NCBI GenBank assembly: GCA_001768195.1
Contig: MENI01000112.1
Coordinates: 16,261-80,260, forward strand
Reading direction: 5' to 3'
Source of the DNA: Bacteroidetes bacterium GWA2_40_15
Lineage (GTDB): Bacteria; Bacteroidota; Bacteroidia; Bacteroidales; VadinHA17
Length of the DNA: 64,000 nucleotides
A model generated the notes under the pieces. That model did not search any database, had not been told where the DNA came from, and saw nothing but the letters and a program-made list of their open reading frames with translations. A program made the translations under genes and the position numbers. This document shows, in pieces, positions 51,860 to 60,494 of this stretch; positions within the stretch are counted from its first letter, which is position 1, and the number at the start of each line of letters is the position of its first letter.

Positions 51860-53885
51860 CTTCCATTACCTTTATCTGGTCGAACCATCCCACCCCCTGT
51901 CCGGGCATGCTGAGGATAAGGTTGGTCCTGACAGTGGGAGTTGTATCAGCAGGAATTGTAACAAATGTTACAAATCGCTTCCACTCTTCAGTTGGTTTGA
52001 ATCTGGCCTTTCCGAATTCTCCGAATTGAATCTCTGCATATTGAGGTATTGGATCATTTTCAAAATGAGGTTCATCTTTCCAAAATGTTGCACCGTTGAA
52101 ACGTTGTTCAGGATCAGATTTTGCCCAGAGTGATATCATATAGGACGAGCCTGCCTTGACCTGGCACGGGAAGAACCGTACAGCAATACTCTTATCCTCT
52201 TTTGGTGTGACAAGCCTCAGGGAATGATTCCCGTCGAAGTATTCCCTTGAATCGGTGAAATATGTGGCACCCATGTCACCTCCCGGCCGGACATAGCACG
52301 CTGATGGTATGCCCGGAGAATATATATTTTCAAATCCGGGATCTTTAATAAGGTTATTCCCATTCGTTATTTTTTTTCTTTCAGATGGTTCCAGGTCGAT
52401 CATATAAACCTGTGAACCGAAAGGGGCAATCTGGTCATTTATCACTCCTCCGGAGAATGACAATGTGCGGTTTTCGAAAAGCACTCTGGCTTTGCCGGTG
52501 TATAATCCTCTGATACTGATTGATGAATTGGCCGGTATATTCTTTTTGTTCACTGCCAAAACTGCGAGTTTCCCTTTGTAAAGCTTTGAAGTGACAATAA
52601 TATCGGGCGATCCTGACGCAACAGGAAATGGTTCTTCATCAGAGAGTAACCAGGGGGTTAATTCAGCTATCTCCAGGGAAATCCTGCCGCATTCAGCCCA
52701 TGTAGCCGCAGATTTAGGAAAGTAGTTGAAGCCCCAGCGTATAAAATATTGTATACCGGTGGCTCCGTTGATTACCGATTGCCATGTCATCGATCTTATC
52801 TCCTGGATAGTGGGTTCCCTTTCCCACCATTCTCCGCCGCCAAATGCCTGTATTACCATCCATTGAGGCTGTTTTCCTCTGAATTCGGAATTGAGCTGAT
52901 GAGCCAGATCATTAACCATACTGATTGGAAGAGTCGGAACCGGGTAAGGATCGGCCATTACTATGTCAAAGGCAGCAGAATATTTTCTTGATGCCATAAA
53001 AGGAGCCATAAATACCATCGTAACAGGGTGCCATGGATCAATTTCCTTTACAGTATTATATATCTTTTCAAGAACTTCAGGAGGGATTTTGAATCCATTG
53101 GGCTCATCGGAGATATACCATGCCAGAAGGGCAGGATGGTTCATAAAAGATTTGATCTCTGCAACAAGTCGTTTGTTTTTCTCCTCTTCAGGAATTGTAT
53201 CTGCTTTCGGACCTGTGGATGCTGAAACTGATAACAAATTATAGTGGACCTTCATACCAATTTCTGCACAGCGGTCCATATATACTTTTCTTTCAGTAAT
53301 TGTGCCGGGGTGGATCTTCTGGTAGGGTGACATCATATTAAACCCCTTTACTATTTCTTCTTCAGCAAGGGTAGGGCTGACAGGTGAGTAACAATAGAAT
53401 CCGAACGGTAAGAACGGTTTTTTGCTGACAACCAGTCCGCCAGTGAGCCTGTCTGTCTTTACCTCATTGGGTTTATATGGAAGGATTGTAAGAAGTGTAT
53501 TTGCTGAATATTTTATTCCTGGCCTCGATGTGTTTGTAATAATAGCTTTAACATTATTCACAGATGGCTTCATTTTCATGCTAAACGGGATCCTCAAAAT
53601 TTTTTTCAACGGTGTGCCTTTCCATGATGAGATTGAATCCTGATCAGATTGGATAGTTATTACCAATTGAGCATATTGAAGTGCCGGAGGCACATGCAGC
53701 AGGAATTCCCCGTTTTTTTCATGAGAATAGAAGCTGAATCTTGTGTAGAGTTTAAATGATGTTGAATCGACCGGTTGTGATAATCCATTTTGAAAAAAAA
53801 GCATAGTCGCAAGCACTAAAATAATGGGAGATAACATTCGTTTGTTTCTCAGTCCCTTTATTCTGTAATTATAAGTATCAAACAT
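51855..53885 (-). CDS. Putative secreted glycoside hydrolase, TIM barrel plus C-terminal carbohydrate-binding domain
   Basis: 676 residues. A signal peptide follows a 16-residue charged start (MLSPIILVLATMLFFQNGLSQ); the internal ATG at 53837 could be the true start. Residues about 150-430 look like a clan-A TIM barrel: KPFLPFGFYCYSP, LLAWYISDEPNGF with Glu261 as probable acid/base, DIVMADPYPVP and GIQYFIRWGFNYFP. Residues about 515-676 form a jelly roll of the CBM4/9 kind (LIKDPGFENIY, SLRLVTPKEDKSIAVRFFP). I cannot place it in a numbered GH family. Likely acts with the GH127-like enzyme that follows. Confidence 0.7.
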   Translation of the reverse strand: MFDTYNYRIKGLRNKRMLSPIILVLATMLFFQNGLSQPVDSTSFKLYTRFSFYSHEKNGEFLLHVPPALQYAQLVITIQSDQDSISSWKGTPLKKILRIPFSMKMKPSVNNVKAIITNTSRPGIKYSANTLLTILPYKPNEVKTDRLTGGLVVSKKPFLPFGFYCYSPVSPTLAEEEIVKGFNMMSPYQKIHPGTITERKVYMDRCAEIGMKVHYNLLSVSASTGPKADTIPEEEKNKRLVAEIKSFMNHPALLAWYISDEPNGFKIPPEVLEKIYNTVKEIDPWHPVTMVFMAPFMASRKYSAAFDIVMADPYPVPTLPISMVNDLAHQLNSEFRGKQPQWMVIQAFGGGEWWEREPTIQEIRSMTWQSVINGATGIQYFIRWGFNYFPKSAATWAECGRISLEIAELTPWLLSDEEPFPVASGSPDIIVTSKLYKGKLAVLAVNKKNIPANSSISIRGLYTGKARVLFENRTLSFSGGVINDQIAPFGSQVYMIDLEPSERKKITNGNNLIKDPGFENIYSPGIPSACYVRPGGDMGATYFTDSREYFDGNHSLRLVTPKEDKSIAVRFFPCQVKAGSSYMISLWAKSDPEQRFNGATFWKDEPHFENDPIPQYAEIQFGEFGKARFKPTEEWKRFVTFVTIPADTTPTVRTNLILSMPGQGVGWFDQIKVMEE

Positions 53886-53901
53886 TTTATAAAATACTTT
53901 A

Positions 53902-53989
53902 GGGCTAAAGCCCGGTTTAACTCCTCTGCAATAACCCCGGGCTTAAGCCTGGGGTTATTGATAATTAGATATATATGGACTTTAGTCCA
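53902..53989. repeat. Cluster of three palindromes
   Basis: GGGCT-AA-AGCCC (53902-53913); a 32-base near-perfect palindrome with arms CAATAACCCC and GGGGTTATTG around GGCTTAAGCC (53929-53960, one mismatched pair); and TGGACT-TT-AGTCCA (53976-53989). All share a xGGxCTnnAGxCC-like core. They lie in the divergent gap between the glycosidase and the M64-like remnant. Confidence 0.8.
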
Positions 53990-54098
53990 AAATTTTTATA
54001 TCTCAGTTTTGTTATTTTCAGATATGCTGAGGTAAATGGTTAAATGTAACTAAATAAAAAAATATACCTTTAATGAGTTAATATTTATTACTCCAACC

Positions 54099-54473
54099 AT
54101 GAAAAAAAACATTCTCTTTTTATTTGTCATAATATTGATTGCTTCATGCAGAAATGTTAGCACCGAAAATACTGCACCTTTACCAGCTTCAAAAGATACC
54201 ATTATTGCAGTTAATTCTGGTAATATAGATTTTGCAAAGTATTTCATTGATAAGACAATGCGTCTCGACTATTTTCACTCGGGAACTGCCACAGAAGAAC
54301 ATTTTGCAAAAGAGGTACATCGCAATAAAGTTGGTGCATTTGAAGGGGCAGGTTACGTATCAAAAGGACTCTACAGATCGCAGATTGTTTGTATTATGTA
54401 CACAAGACACCTGGTATTCTGCAAGGTTTGCAGCAGGACTATCGAAGATGTGATCGGGCAGTATATAAAATAA
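54099..54473 (+). pseudogene. Truncated, frameshifted N-terminus of an M64 (IgA-peptidase-like) lipoprotein
   Basis: The open frame is 124 codons. It starts with a lipoprotein signal (ILFLFVIILIASC) and contains KYFIDKTMRLDYFHSGTATEEHF, matching the M64 N-domain pattern (D.TLRIDYYHTG). After codon about 85 the family resemblance moves to the next frame (TQDTWYSARFAAGLSKM, compare D.TWYSRGF), which then also stops. The zinc peptidase domain (HExxH) is absent. Normal length is over 400 residues. It could be an intact small protein by chance, but the frame change argues for decay. Confidence 0.5.
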
Positions 54474-54516
54474 CGGCGCAACGGCGCAACGGCACAACGG
54501 CACAAAGGCGCAACGG
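54474..54516. repeat. 8-bp tandem array, CGGCGCAA type
   Basis: Units CGGCGCAA x2, CGGCACAA x2, AGGCGCAA and a partial CGG. It begins at the first base after the stop codon of the M64-like remnant. Confidence 0.88.
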
Positions 54517-54554
54517 ACTATGAATCACCTATTAACATTGATAAATTATTGATT

Positions 54555-55298
54555 ATGACTACTGAGAAAACTTTTAAATATCCGATGATTGGTACACTTT
54601 TATCGATTAGTGCACCCCAGGTTGCAGAGATAATTGCAATGTCGCGATTTGACTGGGTATTTATCGACATGGAACATTCAGCCATGTCGCTTGAATCGGT
54701 TCAGAATGCTATCCAGATAATGGAAGGGAAGATACTCACTATTGTGAGAGTGCCATGGAACGATGAGGTGTGGATCAAAAGAATCCTTGATACCGGGTGT
54801 GACGGTATAATTGTCCCTATGGTAAACAGCGCTGATGAGGCCAGGAAAGTAGTTCAGGCCTCAAAATATCCTCCGGAAGGCCGTCGGAGTGTTGGACTTG
54901 CCCGGGCACACAAATACGGGGCTTCTTTCAAAGAATATGTTGAGAATGCCAACAGGGATCTTGTAATAATGATCCAGTGTGAACATAAAGATGCTGTTAA
55001 AAATATTGATGATATCCTTAAGGTTAAAGGAATTGATTCAGTCTTCATTGGTCCTTATGATCTCTCAGCAAGTATGAGCCTCACAGGTCAGATATCAAAT
55101 CCAGATGTACAGGCAGCCATCGGATCAGTGAAAGAAAAATGCCGGAAAGCAGGAATGCCCTATGGCATTTACAGCTCGGATACTGACGATATGATTTCAG
55201 AGATAAATACCGGTTGCACATTCTTGTTAACAGGAGTTGATGCAAATATGCTGCTGAATTCATATTCTGATCTTATAAGGAAACTGAAGAAGTCTTAA
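54555..55298 (+). CDS. HpcH/HpaI-family class II aldolase
   Basis: 247 residues from the ATG at 54555; an upstream TTG is less likely. Motifs: FDWVFIDMEHSAMSLESV (catalytic base and metal region), VRVPWNDEVWIKRILDTGCDGIIVPMV (substrate-binding Arg, glycine turn), MIQCEHKDAVKNIDDI (metal Glu) and VFIGPYDLSASM (metal Asp). The family cleaves 2-keto-3-deoxy acids to pyruvate and an aldehyde. It may act on sugar acids released by the upstream glycosidases; inference. Confidence 0.88.
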   Translation: MTTEKTFKYPMIGTLLSISAPQVAEIIAMSRFDWVFIDMEHSAMSLESVQNAIQIMEGKILTIVRVPWNDEVWIKRILDTGCDGIIVPMVNSADEARKVVQASKYPPEGRRSVGLARAHKYGASFKEYVENANRDLVIMIQCEHKDAVKNIDDILKVKGIDSVFIGPYDLSASMSLTGQISNPDVQAAIGSVKEKCRKAGMPYGIYSSDTDDMISEINTGCTFLLTGVDANMLLNSYSDLIRKLKKS

Positions 55299-55302
55299 GT
55301 AG

Positions 55303-56268
55303 TTATCGGAATCGTATCGTAATCCTGTACTCTTCTTCAAGCGGAGTTCTATCAATCATTGCAGGCTTCCATGCTGGTCCATCCTTTATTAGTCTTTTTG
55401 CCTCTTTGGAAAAAGGTGCTCCAGGGCTTGAAATTATCTTCAAATCAGTTAATGAGCTGTCTGTCATTACTTTGAAGCTAATAATGACTATCTCTTCATT
55501 GTTGTTGTCAAGTTCAGGATTCCTGATATTCTTTTCAAGATAGATATTAAAGCTGTCCATGCCTGTAACGGGCTGAGGAGGAATATGACCGGCAATAATA
55601 CTTTTTGCAGCCATGGGCGCCACAACACCTGCCATCCTCGACATTTCCATTTTCTTTTCAGCTTCAGAGGGCCGTAACAGATTATCATCCTCAGCGACCT
55701 GCATTACCTGTTCAATTTCCTCTTTACATGCATCAGCGTCCGGCTTATTATCAGAAGCGATTGCTAATTGCTGAATGTCAGGCAGAGTGGGTGAGGGGGT
55801 TAAGAGGCGATTTGGAGAAGGGGAGAGGGGGAGAACCGGAGATTGAACTATATCCCGGGCTTCAGCCTTTTCTGTTTTATCTTTAAATGGTTCTGATGCA
55901 GGTATTGTTAAAGGAGTTTTCAACTCTTCAGTAAAATTTTTACTGAGAGTAATTTCCTCAGTACTATCCTTTTTGCTGAAGTAAATAACTGATATGGTAA
56001 CCAATACTGCAATCGCAGCAGCTACACGGTAATATATGACAAGGGATCTTTTGTGGATCTTTCTTCCTGCCTTTTTCTTCAGAGCCAACAGATCATTTTC
56101 AGCCTCTTCCGTAGTGACATGTGAAAAACCTTCGACTGCTTCCTCTGCAAAAGGATCCTTTTGAAGTTCCCTCTCAAACGAGTTTCTCTCTTCACCGGAC
56201 ATTTCACCTTTATGGTACCGGAGAAAATCAGTCAGGTTTCTGCTTTTATTTTTATTTATTCTGTCCAT
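55303..56268 (-). CDS. Hybrid membrane protein: anti-sigma-like N-terminus, TonB-like C-terminus
   Basis: 321 residues from the ATG at 56268. The cytoplasmic N-part (about 1-65) resembles anti-sigma N-domains (LRYHKGEMSGEERNSFERELQKDPFAEEAV). One membrane helix is at about 79-95 (YYRVAAAIAVLVTISVIYF). A long Pro/Ser-rich periplasmic linker follows, then a TonB C-terminal fold (about 235-321: IYLEKNIRNPELDN, KIISSPGAPFSKEAKRLIKDGPAWKPA). Its start overlaps the ECF sigma gene by 17 bases. It may link sigma release to an outer membrane receptor; inference. Confidence 0.8.
   Translation of the reverse strand: MDRINKNKSRNLTDFLRYHKGEMSGEERNSFERELQKDPFAEEAVEGFSHVTTEEAENDLLALKKKAGRKIHKRSLVIYYRVAAAIAVLVTISVIYFSKKDSTEEITLSKNFTEELKTPLTIPASEPFKDKTEKAEARDIVQSPVLPLSPSPNRLLTPSPTLPDIQQLAIASDNKPDADACKEEIEQVMQVAEDDNLLRPSEAEKKMEMSRMAGVVAPMAAKSIIAGHIPPQPVTGMDSFNIYLEKNIRNPELDNNNEEIVIISFKVMTDSSLTDLKIISSPGAPFSKEAKRLIKDGPAWKPAMIDRTPLEEEYRITIRFR
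55783..55842. repeat. G-rich repeat-like insert inside the TonB-hybrid coding sequence
   Basis: A 60-base G-rich tract (GGGTGAGGGGGTTAAGAGG, then GGAGAAGGGGAGAGGGGGAG) encodes the low-complexity linker LPLSPSPNRLLTPSPTLP. Its composition matches GC-rich intergenic repeats rather than neighbouring codons. Confidence 0.45.
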
Positions 56269-56848
56269 TTTTATCATCAAGACAAATTTTCAGATTTCTT
56301 TTTGCATTCTGAAGATGACTCTTCACTTTATTTTCATCAAGACCCATTAATGTTGCGATATCTTTGTAGCATCTGTTTTCATAATAAAACTGCCGGATAC
56401 ACTCTTTCTGCTCAACCTTAAGATTTTCAATACATTCCTCCAGCTCTTTATCAAGGTCATATCCATCTTCATCTATAGGATGCAGACTTAAGCTGTTTTC
56501 CATAACGACAACAGTATCATTTATCCATTCCTCCATTTTCTCATTCTTCGATTTTTGAGATCTTAACTTCATAAGGCAATAGTTTTTTGTAACTACATGC
56601 AGCCAGCTGCGGAAGTTATCGATCTTCTGTTTCGGGATTTCTGAAATCAGTTTCTCAAAAATCTGCATTACCGCATCGGATGATTCTTCCCTGTCTTTCA
56701 GGTATTTAAGGCAAACACCATATACAAGGTGCATATATGCAGAATATAATTCTCCAAGCAGATCAAGATCACCTGTTAAAGTGAATTTTTTAAGGAGATC
56801 TTCGTCAGATTGTTTAGCTTTTTTCCTGTCTGATAGCTTTAATAGCAT
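56252..56848 (-). CDS. ECF-type RNA polymerase sigma factor
   Basis: 198 residues. Region 2: DLLGELYSAYMHLVYGVCLKYLKDREESSDAVMQIFEKLI, with WLHVVTKNYCLMKLR; region 4: LKVEQKECIRQFYYENRCYKDIATLMGLDENKVKSHLQNAKRNLKI. Overlap with the downstream anti-sigma/TonB hybrid gene indicates translational coupling. The VWA protein gene is divergent from it. Confidence 0.92.
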   Translation of the reverse strand: MLLKLSDRKKAKQSDEDLLKKFTLTGDLDLLGELYSAYMHLVYGVCLKYLKDREESSDAVMQIFEKLISEIPKQKIDNFRSWLHVVTKNYCLMKLRSQKSKNEKMEEWINDTVVVMENSLSLHPIDEDGYDLDKELEECIENLKVEQKECIRQFYYENRCYKDIATLMGLDENKVKSHLQNAKRNLKICLDDKNGQNK

Positions 56849-56885
56849 CTTTTATTAGAAACAATTCATGGATTTTGATTTCTCC

Positions 56886-56934
56886 CTCTTGTCTTTTCCC
56901 TTTTGTCTTTTGTCTTTTGTCTTTTGTCTTGTCT
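56886..56934. repeat. 7-bp tandem array, CTTTTGT type
   Basis: Units CTCTTGT, CTTTTCC, CTTTTGT x4, CTTGTCT, then CACGCC. It lies in the divergent promoter gap between the sigma gene and the VWA gene, about 40 bases upstream of the sigma ATG. Confidence 0.85.
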
Positions 56935-57047
56935 CACGCCTATATTCATCCCTAAAGATAATTTAAATATGAATTTTTTTTATACGTTTTATGGAATTTG
57001 GAAATTCCCTGCATCCTATGGTAAATGTTTAACCAAAAATTAGTGTC

Positions 57048-58922
57048 ATGAAAACAAGTTTATCAATTTTTTCAATAGTAGTTCTGGCAGCAATTATGAT
57101 TGCTTTTACAGAATCAAGGACCATAACAGGTACGGTTACAGACAGTACCGGGCAGCCTCTTTACGGTGTGACTGTTAAGTCGAAACAATCCTCTGCCATT
57201 ACAACTACAGATCAGAATGGCAATTACAAAATTGTTGTCGACAGACAGGCAGCAACTCTGGTCTTTTCAATCCCGGGTTATTCAACGGTTGTGAAAAAAA
57301 TCGGTGACAGTAATGTAATAAATGTACTGATGAATACAGACGTTTTACTAATTGATGATGCTGCACTGATGAAATTGGATAAAAACAGGGCAATGGAATC
57401 TAAATCGATGGCTGGTATATCAGCTCCCTACTCACCAATGTCGTATGGTTCGCAGAATTCATTTCATGGGTATAACAATGATTTTAACACTGAAGGTTAT
57501 GCTTCTGTAAATGAAAATGGTTTCAAAAATGTTTTGCATAATCCATTATCGACCTTCTCAATTGATGTTGACAATGCATCTTATTCCAACATCCGCAGAT
57601 TCATTAATATGGGTCAGTTACCTCCTGCTGATGCTGTCAGAATTGAAGAGATGATCAATTATTTCCGTTATGATTATCCCGAACCATCTGGTGAACATCC
57701 CTTTTCAGTTTATACTGAAATGGCTGTTTGTCCATGGAACAGGAATCATCAGTTGCTTCATGTAGGACTTAAGGGAAAGAGTATCAATAAATCATTACTT
57801 CCTCCTTCAAACCTGGTTTTCCTGATTGATGTATCGGGATCAATGAGTTCTCCGAATAAGCTTCCTTTGCTTAAATCTGCATTCGGTTTGCTTGTTAACG
57901 AACTAAGGCCTCAGGACAGGGTAGCCATTGTTGTTTATGCGGGAGCAGCCGGTATCGTTCTTGAATCAACGCCAGGGAACATGAAAAAAACAATAATGGC
58001 TGCATTGGATAATCTGGAGGCAGGCGGATCAACTGCCGGCGGTGCAGGACTTAAGCTGGCCTATTCGGAGGCTCAGAAGAATTTCATCAGGGGAGGCAAT
58101 AATCGCATTATTCTTGCAACTGATGGGGACTTCAATGTGGGAGAATCGAGCAATGGAGGAATGGAACGGCTTGTGGAAGAGAAGAGAGAACAGGGTGTTT
58201 TCATAACAGTTCTTGGTTTCGGAATGGGTAATGTTAAGGATGATAAGATGGAGATTATAGCCGATAAAGGAAATGGTAACTATTCGTATATTGATAATCT
58301 CCAGGAGGCAAGGAAGGTTTTGGTTCGCGAGTTTGGGGGCACACTTTTTACAATAGCCAAAGATGTCAAGTTCCAGATCGAATTCAATCCTTTTAAAGTC
58401 CAGTCATACCGACTAATAGGTTATGAAAACAGATTGCTTAATGATGAAGATTTCAACGATGATAAAAAAGATGCCGGAGAGATGGGGGCAGGGCATAATG
58501 TCACAGCTCTTTATGAGTTGATACCTGCCGGTTCAGATGAGACAATTCCTTCAATTGATCCGCTTAAATATCAGAGCAGTAAAGAAAAGACTATGAAAGA
58601 TAGTGATAAATCAGGTGAATATCTGACTATAAAACTTCGTTATAAGAAGCCTGATGGCAATACAAGTATCCTGCTCGATAAACCGGTGAGGGGCTTAATA
58701 AAGGATCTGGATGATGCATCTGATAATCTGAAGTTTGCAGCTGCAGTATCTGAATTCGGTATGATCCTGAGAAATTCTGAATTCAAGGGTAATTCAACAC
58801 TTGAGGGAGCCGCAGCGCTGGCAAGATCTGCAAGAGGAGACGATGAAGATGGATACCGGTCGGAACTTATCAGATTGATCAGTACAGTTAAAGACATGAA
58901 AGTTTTAGCGGATAAAGAATAG
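57048..58922 (+). CDS. Secreted VWA-domain protein with carboxypeptidase-like N-domain (YfbK-like)
   Basis: 624 residues. Signal peptide (IFSIVVLAAIMIAFTESR), then a carboxypeptidase-regulatory-like domain (about 24-97: TITGTVTDSTGQPLYGVTV). Residues about 155-245 contain the conserved FSIDVDNASYSNIRRFINMGQLPPADAVRIEEMINYF block. The VWA domain has an intact MIDAS DVSGS at 261-265 and ATDGDFNVGE. The C-terminal DUF3520 part follows (about 420-620). It binds metal and probably a protein partner in the envelope. The adjacent ECF sigma/TonB genes recur with such proteins in Bacteroidota. Role unknown. Confidence 0.88.
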   Translation: MKTSLSIFSIVVLAAIMIAFTESRTITGTVTDSTGQPLYGVTVKSKQSSAITTTDQNGNYKIVVDRQAATLVFSIPGYSTVVKKIGDSNVINVLMNTDVLLIDDAALMKLDKNRAMESKSMAGISAPYSPMSYGSQNSFHGYNNDFNTEGYASVNENGFKNVLHNPLSTFSIDVDNASYSNIRRFINMGQLPPADAVRIEEMINYFRYDYPEPSGEHPFSVYTEMAVCPWNRNHQLLHVGLKGKSINKSLLPPSNLVFLIDVSGSMSSPNKLPLLKSAFGLLVNELRPQDRVAIVVYAGAAGIVLESTPGNMKKTIMAALDNLEAGGSTAGGAGLKLAYSEAQKNFIRGGNNRIILATDGDFNVGESSNGGMERLVEEKREQGVFITVLGFGMGNVKDDKMEIIADKGNGNYSYIDNLQEARKVLVREFGGTLFTIAKDVKFQIEFNPFKVQSYRLIGYENRLLNDEDFNDDKKDAGEMGAGHNVTALYELIPAGSDETIPSIDPLKYQSSKEKTMKDSDKSGEYLTIKLRYKKPDGNTSILLDKPVRGLIKDLDDASDNLKFAAAVSEFGMILRNSEFKGNSTLEGAAALARSARGDDEDGYRSELIRLISTVKDMKVLADKE

Positions 58923-58928
58923 GAAAAT

Positions 58929-59004
58929 ATTTCCCGCAGATTCCGCAGATTGGCGCTGATAAAATAATTCATGTCGGCAAATATCAGCGTGATCTGCGGG
59001 AAAT
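58929..59004. repeat. Intergenic hairpin with nested arms
   Basis: ATTTCCCGCAGAT (58929-58941) pairs with ATCTGCGGGAAAT (58992-59004); CGCTGATA (58954-58961) pairs with TATCAGCG (58982-58989). It sits between the convergent VWA and gltD genes and could terminate both. The CCGCAGAT unit is also tandemly repeated (58934 and 58943). Confidence 0.8.
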
Positions 59005-59041
59005 TTATCTGAAACTGACCGGTTATATGCTGGTTGCCGGA

Positions 59042-60463
59042 TTAGATACTTTTCAGGTACATGTCAATTTCCAGGGCAACTTTCCTGCCTGAAGCAATAG
59101 CATTGACAACAAGGCTTGCTCCGCTTATTGAATCACCTGCTGCAAAAAATTTCTGACGGCTGGTCATGTGATTATTATCAACTTTTATATTCTTCCTTAT
59201 ATTCAGTTCAACTCCGGAGTCGGTTATAAGTCCTTCAAGTACAGGATGAACAAAGCCCATGGCAAGCAAAACGAGATCAGCTTCAATAATTCTTTTTGAA
59301 TTCGCCACATGTTCCATAACATATTGGCCATTGACTTTTTTCCAGTTTACATCTTCAACTTCAACTCCTGATACCTTAAAATCACTTCCCGTGAATCTTA
59401 GTGTTGAGGTATTCCATGACCTTTCACAACCCTCTTCATGGGAGGTTGAGGTTTTCAATACTTTCCCGAAATGAGGCCATGGATTATCTGCGGACCTCTC
59501 TTCCGGCGGTTTGGGAAGTATTTCAATCTGCATAACCTTTTCAGCCTTTTGTCTGATGGAGGTGCCAACACAGTCGGAACCAGTATCACCACCACCTATC
59601 ACAAGAACCTTTCTTCCCTCAGCATTAATCGGATTATCTGAAGCATTTATCTCCCCTGAGTTTACCCTGTTCTGAAGAGTCAGAAAATCCATTGCAAAAT
59701 GAATCCCTGAAAGATCTCTGCCGTCTATCATTAAATCGCGGGGATGACCCGCACCAATAGTTATGCAGACAGCATCGAACTGCTTTTCCAGCTCAGCTGC
59801 GGTAATGTCCCTGCCTATAGTTATCAGAGTTTTTACTATCACTCCCTCTTTTATCATAAGATCAATCCGGCGATCGATTGTTTCCTTTGACAGTTTGAAA
59901 TCGGGGATTCCGTATCGCAGCAAGCCTCCGGGTTTATTATCTTTCTCAAAAAGGGTAACTGCATGCCCTGCCTGATTCAGCAGGTCGGCAGCAGCCATTC
60001 CGGATGGGCCGCTTCCTATAACTGCAACTTTCTTCCCGGTTCTTATCTTTGGGATTACAGGTTTAATATAACCCTCTGCAAATGCCCGTTCAACAATTGC
60101 AACTTCATTCTCGCGAATTGTAACAGGTTCATTATTAATATTAAGTACACAGGCATGTTCACAACTTGCAGGGCATATTCTGCCTGTGAACTCAGGGAAA
60201 TTATTGGTTGATGCAAGTCTTGTGTATGCCCCTTTCCAGTCACCTTTGTAAAGGAGTTCATTCCATTCGGGAATCAGATTATCGACCGGACAGCTCCAGT
60301 GGCAGAATGGTATACCGCAGTCCATGCATCGTGCAGCCTGAAGCATGCGGTCCTCACTATTCAAAACCTGTTCAACTTCACTGTGATCGCGGATCCTTTC
60401 ACTTATCGGTCTGTTTCCCGCTTCCTTGCGCTTTATCTTTAAAAATCCGTTTATATCAGCCAT
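59042..60463 (-). CDS. gltD: Glutamate synthase small subunit
   Basis: 473 residues from the ATG at 60463; an upstream TTG is unlikely. N-terminal [4Fe-4S] cysteines: CMDCGIPFCHWSCPVDN and GRICPASCEHACV. FAD-binding VIGSGPSGMAAADLLNQAGH (about 148-170) and NADPH-binding VIGGGDTGSDCVGTSIR. It passes NADPH electrons to GltB for the reductive transfer of the glutamine amide nitrogen to 2-oxoglutarate. It is downstream of gltB, separated by a gap holding inverted heptamer arrays. Confidence 0.95.
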   Translation of the reverse strand: MADINGFLKIKRKEAGNRPISERIRDHSEVEQVLNSEDRMLQAARCMDCGIPFCHWSCPVDNLIPEWNELLYKGDWKGAYTRLASTNNFPEFTGRICPASCEHACVLNINNEPVTIRENEVAIVERAFAEGYIKPVIPKIRTGKKVAVIGSGPSGMAAADLLNQAGHAVTLFEKDNKPGGLLRYGIPDFKLSKETIDRRIDLMIKEGVIVKTLITIGRDITAAELEKQFDAVCITIGAGHPRDLMIDGRDLSGIHFAMDFLTLQNRVNSGEINASDNPINAEGRKVLVIGGGDTGSDCVGTSIRQKAEKVMQIEILPKPPEERSADNPWPHFGKVLKTSTSHEEGCERSWNTSTLRFTGSDFKVSGVEVEDVNWKKVNGQYVMEHVANSKRIIEADLVLLAMGFVHPVLEGLITDSGVELNIRKNIKVDNNHMTSRQKFFAAGDSISGASLVVNAIASGRKVALEIDMYLKSI

Positions 60464-60494
60464 ATTATTTTGATTCAATAATTCAACATTTTAA

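Noticed and set aside
54232-54453. Separate 73-codon gene overlapping the M64-like remnant
   Set aside because: Its only meaningful part is a continuation of the remnant in another frame; treated as evidence for a frameshift.
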